A model generated the notes under the pieces. That model did no database searches, was not told the origin of the DNA, and saw only the letters and a program-made list of their open reading frames with translations. Below are positions 44,715-55,100 of a DNA stretch of 64,000 nucleotides, piece after piece (position 1 is the stretch's first letter; the number at the start of each line of letters is the position of its first letter). The stretch lies in NCBI GenBank assembly GCA_002839435.1, contig PGYA01000033.1, positions 1 through 64,000 of the forward strand, read 5' to 3'. Both the position numbers and the translations under genes were made by a program. The stretch is from Candidatus Riflebacteria bacterium HGW-Riflebacteria-2. GTDB lineage: Bacteria > Muiribacteriota > Ozemobacteria > Ozemobacterales > Ozemobacteraceae.

Positions 44715-45460
44715 AAAATACTATGCAAAAGCAGGGTAAGATTTTGCAGATGCTTAAGTCGCAGCACCGCCGTGCCGTGACGCTCGTCGAGGTCATGATC
44801 GCGATGGGACTGTTCGCGCTCCTGATGCTTGCTGCTTATCGTCTTTTCTTTGCTGAGGTGAGGTCTATTAAAACAGCTCTCGAGCATATAGGCGTTAACG
44901 AGAGCGCTCGCCGCCTGTTTTCGCATCTCGGCAACGATATTCGCAATTCGAACTGGGTTGATTTCCCGCAGCAGACCAACCGGCAGACAGTAGAGTCTCT
45001 TATGGCGGTCAATGAAGGCAAGATCTGTGTGCTGCGCCGCCAGGTTTTCGATTTTTCGGTCAAGCCGCCAGATCCAGATTTTATCCGCGAAGAAGTTATC
45101 GAGTATTATCTCAAGAAGGTTGATGATGGCACCAGCGATCTGTACCGCAAGGTGAAGACCGATCTGCCTGGTGCCGTGCAAAAGGAGTATGAACGCAAAG
45201 TTTGCGACGGCGTGCGCGAAATGCTGTTATATACGACTAACCGCAAGCCGATTGCTCTGAGCGGGGCTGCTGCGATTCTTCCTGGCAAAGACCTCTACTC
45301 GTTCGAGCCTTACGAAATGGATGGCACCGGGCCATATTTGATACACTGCCGGGTTTCGCTGGTGCGCAAAGGCCAGGATCGTGAAGATTCTGATTCTGTG
45401 GCCTTTGTTGTGCGCAGTTGTTTCAATGTGCGCGGTCGTCTGAACGGAGTGCATCCATGA
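44708..45460 (+). CDS. Prepilin-like protein with Ala at -1 (PilW/PulJ-like)
   Basis: A basic leader ends QHRRA, followed by VTLVEVMIAMGLFALLML. Glu is at +5, and the -1 residue is again Ala. A globular domain of about 200 residues follows. The leader before the cut is long (about 23 residues); an internal Met codon at 44750 could shorten it. Its stop overlaps the start of the PilX-like gene by four bases (ATGA). Confidence 0.8.
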   Translation: MVKNTMQKQGKILQMLKSQHRRAVTLVEVMIAMGLFALLMLAAYRLFFAEVRSIKTALEHIGVNESARRLFSHLGNDIRNSNWVDFPQQTNRQTVESLMAVNEGKICVLRRQVFDFSVKPPDPDFIREEVIEYYLKKVDDGTSDLYRKVKTDLPGAVQKEYERKVCDGVREMLLYTTNRKPIALSGAAAILPGKDLYSFEPYEMDGTGPYLIHCRVSLVRKGQDREDSDSVAFVVRSCFNVRGRLNGVHP

Positions 45461-47682
45461 GCAGACAACATGCAGGATCAGGGCAGGCTATTCTGGCGAT
45501 TGTCATGATTTGCCTGGTGCTGGGAATCCTGGCCGGCATGGTTTTAACCTTTCAACGCGGCCAGATTGCGCTGTTGTCACGTTCTGCTCGTGATTATGTG
45601 GCGTTGAGCGTGGCAGAGGCCGGATTACATGCAGTTCTTGCCGAAATGCGTGCCGATTACCAGTTCGTCACCCATGGTAATCCTTATATTCCGAAGGAAG
45701 GCTGGCCATCGGCCTCAGAAAATCGCTATAACCATCTCAAAAGCTTTGGGTTGCTCAAACTTGACAATAACAGCCGTGGCACTTACAGCGGTGCAGTTGA
45801 ATTGCCGGCAATGAAACTCACCGGTCATTTCAAGGTCAGGGTTAAGCTGATCGACTCAGATAACAGTCCTGACAGCAAGACTGTTGATGAATCGCACCGC
45901 TATTTTCTGCTCGAAGCTGTCGGCAAGGTCGAAGACACCTGTCGCAAAATTTCGACGGTAATCGAAAAAATCGTGCCCGGCAATTTTCTTTTCTATGACG
46001 GTCAGATTCTCGATGTTGGCGGTTATGGTCCTTATCGTGTCAGCCCGGGCGAAATGAAAACCGGTCGCCTTTATGGCCATGAAATGCTGATCTTTTCGCA
46101 GCGCGGCACGTTCGATCGTGGCGCCGAACTGCGTGAGATGGAAAGAATATCGACTCCCGGCTTTATCAGGGCCGAATCTTCTGTGCATGTAGATTTTTAT
46201 AACGGCAAGGGTGGCACCATAAAGTCCTCGAATGACTCGACTGACCCGGACAACTTCGAATCTTTTGCCGACTACAAAAATGGCAAGCTGATCGATGCTT
46301 TTGTACTTGATGGTTACCACGGCGCCCGTCCGCAGAAACTGCCACCACTGAACCCGGAATATTATAAAAAGGCGCGGCGGCCAGAACCCAAAATTCTCAG
46401 GGCAGGCAGCAGCTTCAAGGGCTTTTCTGAGTCGAAATGGCGCTGTCCGGCCAACCCGTCCGAAACTGTCTACGATCTTTTCTTTGGTTGGGAATACAAG
46501 AACACTGATGACAAGGTGCTGATTTATTCTGAGGTGCCCTTGCGCATCTGGGGCTGCCCGCCGTGGAAATCGCTTACCATTTTCTGCGAAAAAGATGTCT
46601 TTATTGCCGGCGATTTTAATGCTAATCCTGACAACCCGCAGAACTACGGCGCCGGTTTCAAGGATTACAGCAAGGAACCGCGTAATGGCACCGACAAGAA
46701 CGGCGTAGCGGTGCTTTCCATGGGTCGTATCTGGTTTGATTACTCAAACCCGATGAATTTTCTGCGCAACGAGATGCGGACACTAATCGACTACGATCTG
46801 GCCATGGCACTTGGCGGTGAAGATCTGAATCTGTTAATTCTTGGCGGCATAGTATTCCCACCGCGCCTGAGCACAGGTGCTTACGATAAAAGACTGCCAA
46901 TGACCGCCCTGAATTTTTCGGTGATCAATTCGCTGTTCTCGATGCCCAAGCAGCCACCTGAAATAATTCCGGTAACAACAGCTGGAATAGCGCTGCACCC
47001 GGCACTGGGCAAGCTCCGCGATTATCTCAAGCCCGGTTCCACCCCGGAAGAGAACCAGAACCGTTTTGTCATCAAAAGCGCAATGCGAAGAACTGCCGTT
47101 TACGAGGGTGTCGGCGCGCGCAGTTACATGACCGGAACGCTGCTGGCAGGTGCCCGCGACAAAATCATCGACTCGATAATGGACCAGGCCGCGAAGGAAA
47201 TGCAGGAAGGCGAGCCCGATCCTTCGCTTGGCCCGTGGAACATCGCCGATCGACTGTTTCAGATGGCCCTCAAATATCCGCGCACCGGTTTCCGCATGCC
47301 GGAAATGACAGTCAATGCGTTGCTGATTGATTCAGCTGAGCTGAATGCTCGTTGGAGCATGGGCAACAATACTACCAAGGTGCGTAATGAACTCGGCAAT
47401 GTCGCCAACCCGCATATGCAGAGTTTGCCTTTTATTGGTCGCGACAGCCGTTTCATTCTGCGTCACATGGGCTCGATGATTCATCTGCGCACCCGCCCGG
47501 CCAAGGCTTATCTCGACGGGTCTTTACGCAACGATCAGTCGGTGGTGCGCCGCAATATTTTCGATACCACATTTGTGCCTGGCGGTGGCGATTATCACCC
47601 GCCTTACCCGATGGCCGGCTTTACCATTATCAGCTGGAAAGACGAATCCATAACTGCCGAAGATTACGACAAAATAGACTGA
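45457..47682 (+). CDS. PilX/GspK-like minor pilin-type protein
   Basis: N-terminal hydrophobic helix (about 9-33) and the AEAGLHAVLAEM segment typical of PilX/PulK N-terminal regions, in RSARDYVALSVAEAGLHA. It has no class III cut site of the usual kind. The rest (about 700 residues) is much larger than ordinary PilX proteins and has no recognisable domain. I start at 45457, six bases after GGAG, and not at the upstream TTG. It completes a PilV-PilW-PilX-like series leading into the giant surface gene. Confidence 0.75.
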   Translation: MSRQHAGSGQAILAIVMICLVLGILAGMVLTFQRGQIALLSRSARDYVALSVAEAGLHAVLAEMRADYQFVTHGNPYIPKEGWPSASENRYNHLKSFGLLKLDNNSRGTYSGAVELPAMKLTGHFKVRVKLIDSDNSPDSKTVDESHRYFLLEAVGKVEDTCRKISTVIEKIVPGNFLFYDGQILDVGGYGPYRVSPGEMKTGRLYGHEMLIFSQRGTFDRGAELREMERISTPGFIRAESSVHVDFYNGKGGTIKSSNDSTDPDNFESFADYKNGKLIDAFVLDGYHGARPQKLPPLNPEYYKKARRPEPKILRAGSSFKGFSESKWRCPANPSETVYDLFFGWEYKNTDDKVLIYSEVPLRIWGCPPWKSLTIFCEKDVFIAGDFNANPDNPQNYGAGFKDYSKEPRNGTDKNGVAVLSMGRIWFDYSNPMNFLRNEMRTLIDYDLAMALGGEDLNLLILGGIVFPPRLSTGAYDKRLPMTALNFSVINSLFSMPKQPPEIIPVTTAGIALHPALGKLRDYLKPGSTPEENQNRFVIKSAMRRTAVYEGVGARSYMTGTLLAGARDKIIDSIMDQAAKEMQEGEPDPSLGPWNIADRLFQMALKYPRTGFRMPEMTVNALLIDSAELNARWSMGNNTTKVRNELGNVANPHMQSLPFIGRDSRFILRHMGSMIHLRTRPAKAYLDGSLRNDQSVVRRNIFDTTFVPGGGDYHPPYPMAGFTIISWKDESITAEDYDKID

Positions 47683-47686
47683 TTCG

Positions 47687-47704
47687 TGCGTCTATAGCGA
47701 CGCA
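47687..47704. other. Short hairpin after the PilX-like gene
   Basis: TGCGTC/GACGCA stem of 6 bp, loop of six, five bases after the stop. There is no T tract, so it is at best a weak terminator or part of the adjacent repeat. Confidence 0.35.
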
Positions 47705-47718
47705 AGCTCCATTACGTC

Positions 47719-47751
47719 ATTCTGCGCGAGCCGGCGGCGAAGTCGCAGAAT
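47719..47751. repeat. REP-like palindromic element
   Basis: ATTCTGCG/CGCAGAAT perfect 8-bp stem around a GC-rich centre with CCGG. The form (TCATTCTGCGCGAG...GTCGCAGAATCC) is like short palindromic repeats scattered between genes in many genomes. Its flank shares TTAAATCTGTG with position 189-199 on the opposite strand. The 150-base gap from 47683 to 47832 holds this and the hairpin above, nothing else. Confidence 0.55.
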
Positions 47752-47832
47752 CCACAGATTTAATATGGAATTGTCAGAGAATTAATCTGCCGGTTATTGC
47801 TTTATTGATGCCGCATAGGGTATCATTTAGAC

Positions 47833-49107
47833 ATGGCTGTGCGTTTGTTTTTTGCCAGTTTGATTGTGCTGCTCGTATTTCTTGGCTGCGGCGGCGGTGG
47901 TGGTGGTGGCGGTGGCAGTAGCGCTGGAACAGGGTTGGTGCCGGGTACCCCAGTTGTCGTCTCAGGCACTATTTCAGGCACCATTTCGGTCGATGCGGCA
48001 ATCTCTGCCATCAGACCAGAAATCAGCTCATTTTCGCCGAGTCTGCGCTTTATCGATTCTTTCGTAATGATCGAAGAGTTGCCCAACGTTTCAATGCGCG
48101 CCGACCAGGACGGCAAGTTCGTTTTCGAGAATGTTCCTTTCGGGACCTATCGGATAATTGCCCGGGTAACATCTCTTTCCGGGCGTGTCTACAAGCTGCG
48201 CACAACCGCTCAAAGTGTTTCTCAGAGTGCCCCTCAGACAACTGTAGTGATCAGCATAACTTCGCCTGACCTCGCTGAAAACCAGATTCGCATGCAAATC
48301 AAAGACCTCAACGGCAATCCGGTCGGCAAATGCAAGGTCTGGTTCTGGGGTGAACAGTTCACTGTCGATGCCAACGGTTATTATCTGTCGCCATTCATGC
48401 CGGCCGCTGCTGCCGGCGTAATCAAGGTCGAACCGCCGGTCGACAGAGAATTATCGAAACTGAATTTCGAGATTTCCGCCACTACCTTCAATCCTGACAA
48501 TGTGGAGATAATCGGTATTACCCTGCCGACCGCCGGTATCACTAACAAAGCGCCAATCGTCAGTATCACCACCGACAAATATCCGGAAGAAGGCAGCGCT
48601 TTTTTGCGCCTGTTCGGGCATTACAGCGACCCCGAGGGCGAGCCGATGGCTACCAGCTGGATTACCAATGTCAGCACTTTTAGCTACATCGCCAAAGACT
48701 ATGCCGACTGGGCGGTGCCATCAGTCTCGGCTTCGGTAACCGTCTATTTCTCAGCCAGCGAAGACGGTCAGTATTATCCGCGTCTTACTTCTATGGCAAA
48801 TCTTGCGATCAATGTCGCCAGCACCGGCGAAGTCAGCTTTCCCGGCGAAATTCTGCTGCGGCCGGTCACGCGTGTCGTCGATATTGTTGGTTCGGCGACC
48901 AGCCAGGTCGCTGGCAATACTGTCGTGCAATACGAGGCAAAGCCAAAGTTTCCACCTGGTCTGGCTCTGACCTACAACTGGACCGTCGATCGCGGCACCC
49001 TGATTTCAAGCGCGACCGAATCGATTATAACCTGGCGTTCACCCACCCTGAACCCCGGAATAACTCAACAGGCCTCGATAACAGTGGCGGTAATGAGCCC
49101 GGTCTGA
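47833..49107 (+). CDS. Giant surface lipoprotein, N-terminal fragment
   Basis: Lipoprotein signal with lipobox-like FLGC, then a run of nine Gly and a Ser/Gly linker that would extend the protein from the outer membrane. A carboxypeptidase-regulatory-like domain follows (VSGTISGTISVDAAI, MRADQDGKFVFENVPFGTYRIIARV), then Ig-like segments. It stops at VAVMSPV, part way through what looks like an Ig-like unit, two bases before the start of a 3066-residue frame with no signal peptide. I take the two as one interrupted gene. The break could be a real frameshift or an assembly error. Confidence 0.75.
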   Translation: MAVRLFFASLIVLLVFLGCGGGGGGGGGSSAGTGLVPGTPVVVSGTISGTISVDAAISAIRPEISSFSPSLRFIDSFVMIEELPNVSMRADQDGKFVFENVPFGTYRIIARVTSLSGRVYKLRTTAQSVSQSAPQTTVVISITSPDLAENQIRMQIKDLNGNPVGKCKVWFWGEQFTVDANGYYLSPFMPAAAAGVIKVEPPVDRELSKLNFEISATTFNPDNVEIIGITLPTAGITNKAPIVSITTDKYPEEGSAFLRLFGHYSDPEGEPMATSWITNVSTFSYIAKDYADWAVPSVSASVTVYFSASEDGQYYPRLTSMANLAINVASTGEVSFPGEILLRPVTRVVDIVGSATSQVAGNTVVQYEAKPKFPPGLALTYNWTVDRGTLISSATESIITWRSPTLNPGITQQASITVAVMSPV

Positions 49108-49109
49108 TC

Positions 49110-52100
49110 ATGTTTGCCGGCACGGCCCGCGATTATCTGAATACAGTAATCAGTTCCGATTCCTGGAGCTGGTATGTCGCGACCGACACTCAGCCATTTG
49201 CGCTCGGCCAGACCGGTGGCGCGACTTTTACCTGGCAGTTTCTGGCTCAGGGCAGTTATACGGTCGCCCTTCAGGTCTATGATGCCAACGGTGTAATTGG
49301 CACCGGCAGTAAAAACATTACCATCATCAATGGCCGGCCCGTATGCGTTATTACTCAGCCTCTCAACGATGCGAGTTTTCTGCCGAATACCCCGGTCACC
49401 TTTATCGGCAGTGCCGAAGATCTCGAAGATGGTACAATCATTGACGCCACAAAACTGATCTGGACATCAGACATCGACGGTGTTATCGGCTCCGGTATTG
49501 CCTTTGCGGTTGCCTCGCTGACTTCGAGCCGGCACGAAATCAACTTTGCCGCAACCGACAGCGGCGGCGCCATCGGTTCGACCAGCATCGTCATCTGGTA
49601 TGACGTGCCGGCCCGCATCAGCTTTACGCCAATAAATCTGACGGTTTTCTTCGAAGGTTACAATATCCCATTCGCTGCCGTCGGCACCGATACCGACAAC
49701 ACACCTCTCGATTCTACACAGTTCAAATGGTATTTTGATAATCTGCCGGATATATGGCGGGATGGTGCCTCTTTCAGTGTTACTGCCGGGGCTTATGTGC
49801 CTGGCGCTCACAGTGTGCGCGTAGAAGGCCCATCCAAGTATGGAACGGCCGTCAGCCCAACTCATTCTATTCAGATGGGCTGGCCGATAGCGAGTATTAC
49901 CAGCCCCGCCAGTGGCACCCGTTTTGAACCGCTCGATGTAGTGACTTTTACCGCCACCCCGGACTCAACCGGTACTCTGACTCTATCGTGGTATCTTAAT
50001 AACGATATTGCCAGCTTTGGCAGCGGCTCGATCGTGAATTACGCCCCCCCGAACGGTGCTCATAAGGTTACCTATGTTGGCTCAGACAGCCAGGGCATAA
50101 TCAGCTCATCGACAATCAGCATCGTAGTGGAGCGCATTCCAATCGTCAGCTTTTTCCCGATTACAGGATCTTACCTGTTCACCGGCCGCCCGGTAGAATT
50201 TGACGCGACCTGTCTTGATTCAGACAATAACGACATCGCCGATAACCGTGTGAGCTGGTTGAAAGATGGAGCAGCCTGGCCAGAAGCCTCTGGAAAGTCC
50301 TTTTCAGTGACCCAGCCGGCACAGCTCCCTTCCGGTACATATAACATTACACTTATCGCAACCGGCCCTTATGGCACTGCTGGTGCCATTACCAATACTA
50401 TCAATGCCGGGATTCCGGTTGCCAAAATTATTACTCCAGCCAATAATCAGACTTTTTCAAGCGGCACCAACATAAATTTCACCGGCGTTCCCGATAGTAT
50501 TCCCCCGATTGTAATGGAATGGTGGAGTAACTTTGGTCTGCCCGGAGCCGCAAAACTTGGCGAAGGCGCCTCTATTAACAACAATACGCTGCCCGACGGC
50601 TATCATTATATAAGCTATCTCGGCACTGACAGCGCGGGTTTCGTCAGCTCAAATACAGTTCGTATCGGCATCGGCGAATTCCCGGTCATGGATTTTACTC
50701 CTGACGCAGGAACGGTTTTCTTTTCCAGGCAGGATGTCGTGTTTACCGGAGTTGGTACAGACTCGATTGATGGCACGCTGACTGGAAATAGCATGGCCTG
50801 GTATATAGACGGCGTTCTTGAGTTGGCTTCCTATTCAGTTATGACAATTACTACTGCCCGTATGGCGACTCTGGGTACCGGTCTGAAAGATGTCGAGTTG
50901 CGCGGCTATAATGGCCTTGGCGCCGCCGGCTCAACCGTTAAGAAAATCTATCTTGGCGTTCCAAACGCCGTAATCACCGCGCCGCTCAATGACGCAGTAA
51001 TCCCGACTGCAAGTCTTTATACTTTCACCGCGACGCCCGACTCAGTAACGGGTGCTGAGATCACTGACGATCTAATAATGGAATGGTGGCTTAATCCTGG
51101 CTCAACCAAGATCGGCGAAGGGCAATCTATTCCCTATACGCTTCCTGATGGCATGCAGTTCCTGACCTACATTGGTACTGACTCTCAAGGCATTGTAAGT
51201 TCGGCAACCATCCGCGTTATTGTCAGCAACAGCCCGGCAATCAGCTTTACACCGGCCAATGGCGCACAGCTTTTTTTCGGGCAGCCATTCAATCTTGTGA
51301 TTGGTGGTGCAGTAGAACCAGCCAGCGTCAAGTGGTCGCTCGATGGTGGCGCAACCACATGGAAAAGTGTGTCCCCCGCAACTGTGGCGGCTGGCGAACT
51401 GCCTGTCGGTGCCAGCAACATTACTGCTGAAGGCGAAAACCTTCTCGGAGTCGCTGCCAGCATAACCAACACTATTACTTACGGTATAGACCTCGCCAGT
51501 ATAACTGCGCCGGCATCCGGTTCGGTCTATCCAATCAGCGCTCCGCTAAACGAGGTCGATTTCTCCGCAGTACCTGTTCCATCGCCGCCATATATCAACA
51601 TGCGATGGTATCGTGATGATGGCGGTGGGGCTGTCTTTATGGGTGACAGCGCCAGTCTTGCCAACTATGCCATGCCTCCGGGCCGCCATACGATAACTTA
51701 TGTCGGCACCGACAGCGCTAACTTTTTGAGTTCTTCAAGCATTCAGATATTGATCAACGACCCGCCACCTCTCGAAATCAATCCGGGTAACAATTCTATC
51801 TTCTTTGCCGGCCGGACAGTTACCTTCACTGGTTCAGGCACATCGGTAATCAGTGGGCTGCCAGTTGCCGGATCGACGATGAAATGGACTATTTCAGGCG
51901 GAACCGACATTACGGCCACCTCAACGCCATCCTACGGCATTTTGAATCAGCCGCCGCTGTATCCATCGGTAAGATCACTTACGCTTCAAGGAACCGACGA
52001 CCTTGGTACCTCTAACACATTTGGCCCGATAAATGTTGCTTTTGGTTACCCGGTAGCGTCGATAACCTTTCCTGCATCTGGAACAAGATATGATCTGGCT

Positions 52101-55100
52101 TCTTCAATAACTTTTATTGGCTCTGACGATAGCGGTATCAGCATGAGCTGGTATCGTGATGCAGAGGTTGTTCCTTTCCAAACTGGTGCCAACCCTCCGC
52201 CGCAGACTGGTTGGCCGGCAGGAATAAGAACCATCCGCTATGAGGGCACTGACGCCTCTGGTTTCACCAGCTCGGCTACTATACAGATTCTGATCAATGA
52301 CAAGCCTTCCGTAGCAGTTTTACTGCCGGTATTGTCGCCGCCAGGCAACAATCTGGTTTTCTACTCCGGTCGGCCGGTCAATTTTACCGCAACCGGTACA
52401 ACAGCGTCGGGAAACAATGTTGCAACTTTCAGCTGGTATATCAATGGTTCTGCCGTGGCAAATTACACTGGTCTGTCAATTACGATTCCGGCTAATACAT
52501 TGTCTGTCGCGGGATCACCGCATAGCATCAGGCTGGAGGCCACCGATGAATATGAGGTTAAGAAAGATATTACTGTCTCGATATATTTCAGTTCGCTGCC
52601 TGTCATAACCGAACCGACTCCGGGTAACAGATATGCCACTGGTACAAGTGTTCTGTTCGAAGGTACTCCTGCGCCTTTCATGCCTAATCTCGACATGCGA
52701 TGGTTTTACGGGGATCCTCTTTTAGTGCCTATGGGAGCCGGCGATAGCATAAACTTTTCTTTGCCTTATGGGCTGCAGAAAGTCACCTATCTCGCCACCG
52801 ACAGTTCTGGTTTTGTTGGCTCAGCTTCGATACAGGTGCTCATGAATGACATTCCAAGACCTTTGATAACACCTCCAACCGGTGCTATATTTTTTGGTGG
52901 CCGATCCGTAACAATTTATGGCTCCGGATCAGATACAGTAGACGCTTCTCTCAACTCGGCAAATTTCAAGTGGTATGTTGATGGCGCGTTAAAGCCATTG
53001 CTGACAGGCCAGCAGAATCCTGTGTTCGGCGTTGTAGAACTTACTCCAGGGTTGCATGAAGTTGCTCTTTCAGCCACTGATGGCTATGGTACTGCCGGAA
53101 CAGCTACTTCATGGCTGACTTTCCGGCATGGCGTAGCCTCGATTTCGGCACCGGCATCGGGAACCATGTGGGATCACGATTTGTCTGTCGATCTTCTCGG
53201 TTCGCCAGATTCGCAGCTGTCAATAAATATGCTCTGGCTCGCGGACGGAGTCCCCACCGGACTCACTGATGCAGGTCCACATCCTTATGCCGGTCTGAAC
53301 AGAGGTTGGAACACAATTACATATGTCGGCACAGACAGCGCCAATTTTTGTAGCTCGGCTACTGTTATGATCCTGGGTAACCGGCCTCCGACCATGGATT
53401 TCACGCCAGCTGGCACGCCCATCTTCTTTACCGGACGCCCGGTTGCACTCAATGGCTTTGGAACCAACGCCGTCGGTGGTGCCATACTTGCTCCGGATAT
53501 TTCCTGGTCGGTAAATGCCTACAGTTCGACTGGCGCTACTGCGAATATAAATGCGGTGTTTTTTAATAACGGAATTAACGCAGTAACAATATCTGGTACA
53601 GACGAATATAGTACTTTGGGCAGTAAGACACGCAATATCTATTACGGCTGGGCAGTTGCTTCGATAACTGAGCCGGCCTCAGGAACAGTTTATTCTTCTT
53701 TTGCCAACTCGGTTGTCTGCGCCGGTGTGCCTGCGCCTTCGTTGCCTGAAATCGATCCGATCTGGCATCTCGATACTGTTTATGCCGGCAGTGGCAGCGG
53801 AATTACCTTTACCAATCTGCCTCTTGGCGTTCACACTATTACTTACCTTGCTTCCGACAGCTCGGGATTTGTGAGTTCTTCGACCATTCAGATTACCGTG
53901 AATGATACGCCGGCGCTTGAGATCTTGCCGCAATTTGTCGTGACGACGGCAAGTCCATTCTATTTTGCCGGTCAGACTGCTTCGCTTATTGGCTCAGGTA
54001 CAAGCCAGGCCGGCTTCGTGATAAATCCTCTCAACAATATGAAATGGTATGTAAACGGGGGTGCTCAGATTGCTACCGGATCGCCGGCGGACTTGTCGGC
54101 AAATCTTGTTGTTGGCTTGAATTCTGTCAGGATGTCTGCAACCGATACCTTGAATGCTTATGCTGAAACGACTACCAGTGTGAGATTTGCCGAGCCTGCG
54201 CTGACCATAGACTATCCGGCCTCAGGTAGCACTCTAACGGTGGCAACGCTGGCATCTTTCACCGGATCAGCTTCTCCAGCTGCACCACATAATTTTATAC
54301 CCGACTGGTATGATGTCACCGGCGCGCCGGTTCTGCTTGGGTCTGGTAACAGCATCACCAACATCCCGCTCGCAGCCGGCTGGCATACGATCCGTTATCT
54401 CGCCACCGACAGTTCCGGCTTTGTCAGCTCGGCAACGATAATGGTTCTCAAAAACGACGAGCCTTATCTTGACATTACTCCTGGCAACAACTCGATATTT
54501 TTCGTCGGTCGTCCGATCGACCTGGAAGCCTCGGGAACCAGCAATCCAGGCGGTGTAACAGTTGCCACATTCAGCTGGTATGTCAACAGCCTTCTGCGTG
54601 GCACAGGACCAAACATAACTCTCGACATTCTATGGCTCAATAATGGCAATAACACGGTCACTATTGCTGGAACAGACGATTTTGGCACGGTTGGCACCTA
54701 TTCGCAGAATATACATTATGGGTATGCCATGCCTGCAATCTCGCAGCCAGCATCTGGCGACGTATTTCTTTCAACCGACAACATCAACTTTGTCGCCGAT
54801 CCCGCTGCAATGCTGGGAGCAACGCCGGAATGGTGGATCAACGGTGTAAAAGCTTCCACCCTGTCTTCTTTTGTTTCGCCACCGCTTGCCACTGGTGTGA
54901 AGCTCATAGAATACATCGCTACCGACAGTTCTTTTGCGACAACAGGTTTTATTGGCTCATCCACGATTAATATCAGGGTCAGCACAATTCCACAAATGAC
55001 CTTTACGCCTGCTTCCAATTCATATTTCTTCGCCGGTCACGATGTAACTTTCACTGGCCTCGGAACCAGTTCTACTGGTCTTGCTATTTTGCCGGGTGAT

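Noticed and set aside
49080..49112. Programmed -1 frameshift
   Set aside because: No slippery heptamer or clear downstream stem was found; a plain mutation or assembly error is more likely.
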